Assembly: GCA_020345785.1 (NCBI GenBank)
Contig: CP070771.1
Location: 6,630,401-6,638,364 of the forward strand
DNA length: 7,964 nt
Reading direction: 5' to 3'
From: Desulfobacterales bacterium
GTDB lineage: Bacteria; Desulfobacterota; Desulfobacteria; Desulfobacterales; JAFDCJ01
Of the stretch, positions 6,784 to 7,964 are shown one piece after another. Both the position numbers and the translations under genes were made by a program. The notes beneath the pieces were generated by a model. It did no database searches, was not told the origin of the DNA, and was given only the letters and a program-made list of their open reading frames with translations. Each line of letters starts with the position of its first letter. Within the stretch, counting starts at the first letter, position 1.

Positions 6784-6856
6784 TTGGAGGGCTGGCGTAA
6801 TGGCTAAAAAGGATCGAATTCTTTTTTCAACACTCCAATACTCCGTAACCCTCCAT
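6784..6856. repeat. Imperfect TGGAGGG inverted repeat
   Basis: The left arm (about 6784-6803) begins TTGGAGGGCT and ends GTAATGG. The right arm (about 6836-6856), read on the minus strand, begins ATGGAGGGTT and ends AGTATTGG. They match with a few substitutions and a one-base gap around a centre of about 32 bases. The right-hand text (ACTCCAATACTCC) is itself a short tandem-like repeat. Confidence 0.5.
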
Positions 6857-6888
6857 TCCTTGTTGACTCGCAGCGGAGCCACCGCTAT

Positions 6889-6914
6889 GGACCACTGACC
6901 ACGGACAAATGACC
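6889..6914. repeat. Short GACCAC direct repeat next to the sucA stop
   Basis: The stretch reads GGACCAC, TGACCAC, GGACAAA, TGACC, that is four degenerate 7-base units in a row. It ends 4 bases from the sucA stop codon (6919-6921). The role is unknown; it is simple repetitive intergenic text. Confidence 0.45.
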
Positions 6915-6918
6915 CCTA

Positions 6919-7964
6919 CTAGCTTACCGTCGCCTCTTGCTTGAGGCTGCTGAGCGGCCCGACGGCGCTTCGGATAATTTCGCTTTGCTGCTGCTTGAAG
7001 ATTGCCGAAAAACCGGTGGCCGGACTGGCAGACGTCATGCGGCCGATATAGGTCACGTTATGCTTTAAAATTCCTTCCAACCGGGGCTGCATGAATTGCC
7101 AGGCGCCCATATTTTGAGGTTCTTCCTGGACCCAGTACCACTTTTTGGCGCCGGCATAATTTTTGATCAATTTTTTTAATCGATTTTGGGGAAACGGATA
7201 AAACTGTTCGATCCTTATAATTGCAATGTTGGAGATATCGAGCTCCTTGCGTCGGGCGGCGAGTTCATAATAGATCTTGCCGCTGCAAAACAGGACGGAT
7301 TTCGGATCCTCTATCTCAGCGTTGTCATCCAGCACGGTTGCAAATGAACCGGATGCAAAATTTTCAAGGTCGGAAACCGCCATTGGATGGCGGAGCAGGC
7401 TTTTGGGTGTCATAATGACCAGCGGTTTGCGAAAACTGCTTTTTACCTGTCTGCGCAACAGGTGAAAATATTGGGCAGGGGTTGTGGGATAGCAAACCTG
7501 GATATTGTCTCCGGCACACAGCTGCAGAAAGCGTTCCAGGCGGGCACTGGAATGTTCAGGACCCAATCCCTCGAATCCATGGGGCAGGAGCATTACCAGA
7601 CCGCTCAAGCGCTGCCATTTGGATTCACCACTGACAATAAAAAGATCAATTATTGACTGGGCATTGTTGACAAAATCTCCGAACTGAGCTTCCCAAAGTA
7701 TCAGCCCATGGGGTTGTGCGACCGAATAGCCGTATTCAAAACCAAGGACTCCTACTTCTGATAGCAGGCTGTCATAGACATAAAAGGGCGCTTGGTTTTC
7801 AGCCAGATGGTTCAATGGTGTATACCGGTCACCGGTCTTGGTATCCACTAATACGGCATGCCGCTGGCTGAATGTTCCCCGGCCGCTGTCCTGGCCGCTC
7901 AGACGAATGGGAACGCCTTCCGTCAACAGGGTGGCGAAGGCCAGCGCTTCGGCGCAGGCCCAGT
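6919..7964 (-). CDS. sucA: 2-oxoglutarate dehydrogenase E1 component, C-terminal part (5' end outside window)
   Basis: Thiamine-diphosphate-dependent E1 that decarboxylates 2-oxoglutarate and loads succinyl onto the lipoyl arm of SucB. The last 347 residues are present and the frame is open to the right edge; family members are about 900 residues or more. At the edge the protein reads WACAEALAFATLLTEGVPIR, continuing upstream of an internal TTG that should not be taken as the start. Family landmarks follow in order: LSGQDSGRGTFSQRHAVL, FEYGYS, ILWEAQFGDFVNNAQ, LPHGFEGLGPEHSSARLERF, a C-terminal domain with EEPQNMGAWQF, and a SASPATGF tail. These distinguish it from E1 of pyruvate or branched-chain complexes. 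It precedes sucB and lpdA on the same strand, as in the classical operon, but with an unusually repeat-rich 254-base gap before sucB. No defect is visible in the portion seen. Confidence 0.96.
   Translation of the reverse strand, partial: WACAEALAFATLLTEGVPIRLSGQDSGRGTFSQRHAVLVDTKTGDRYTPLNHLAENQAPFYVYDSLLSEVGVLGFEYGYSVAQPHGLILWEAQFGDFVNNAQSIIDLFIVSGESKWQRLSGLVMLLPHGFEGLGPEHSSARLERFLQLCAGDNIQVCYPTTPAQYFHLLRRQVKSSFRKPLVIMTPKSLLRHPMAVSDLENFASGSFATVLDDNAEIEDPKSVLFCSGKIYYELAARRKELDISNIAIIRIEQFYPFPQNRLKKLIKNYAGAKKWYWVQEEPQNMGAWQFMQPRLEGILKHNVTYIGRMTSASPATGFSAIFKQQQSEIIRSAVGPLSSLKQEATVS

Larger units (their letters stand above)
6665..6918. other. Repeat-filled gap between sucA and sucB
   Basis: A 254-base gap between two genes that are often closely packed. 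On the coding (minus) strand, going from sucA to sucB, it holds a GACCAC direct repeat, a small AGCGG/CCGCT hairpin (6886-6872), a TGGAGGG-type inverted repeat, a 32-nt palindrome, an AT-rich stretch with a possible promoter, and the sucB ribosome site. No credible gene is present. Confidence 0.75.

Noticed and set aside
7924..7926. TTG as the start of the sucA fragment
   Set aside because: The frame continues upstream to the window edge with clear SucA sequence (WACAEALAFATLL), so this is an internal codon of a truncated gene.

Overview
The window is a piece of bacterial chromosome with Gram-negative features: a periplasmic binding protein with a cleavable signal peptide, and a proteobacterial-type 2-oxoglutarate dehydrogenase complex. 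Coding DNA is mid-GC, while the gaps between genes are AT-richer and packed with short inverted repeats. That combination reminds me of environmental Desulfobacterota (Desulfobacterales-like) genomes. This is an impression from memory, not a demonstrated placement. I see no phage, CRISPR, defence or transposase gene.

Left block (1-3562): an ABC transporter of the peptide/nickel family is read on the minus strand. The periplasmic binding protein comes first (359-1942), followed 4 bases later by the first permease, which runs off the left edge. Facing away from it, on the plus strand, is an M19-family (renal-type) dipeptidase with its zinc ligands intact (2489-3562). Together they suggest uptake of short peptides and their hydrolysis. 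The shared upstream region (1943-2488) holds candidate promoters for both directions and a large imperfect inverted repeat (2154-2443).

Middle (3563-3867): the gap between the convergent dipeptidase and lpd genes is a repeat island. It has TGTCAGGTGTCAG-type arms at both ends and, inside, two REP-like hairpins in opposite orientation. The two hairpins differ only by one compensated base pair.

Right block (3868-7964): on the minus strand lies the 2-oxoglutarate dehydrogenase operon in the order sucA (E1, 3' part only), sucB (E2, complete) and lpdA (E3, complete). sucB and lpdA are separated by one base and are probably translationally coupled. sucA and sucB are separated by 254 bases of repeats: a symmetrical 32-nt palindrome, a TGGAGGG-type inverted repeat and a GACCAC direct repeat. 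This gap also contains a possible internal promoter.

The protein-coding genes are ordinary. The second-look material is in the gaps: each of the three gaps longer than 200 bases carries its own family of inverted repeats, and several of these sit within a few bases of a stop codon.
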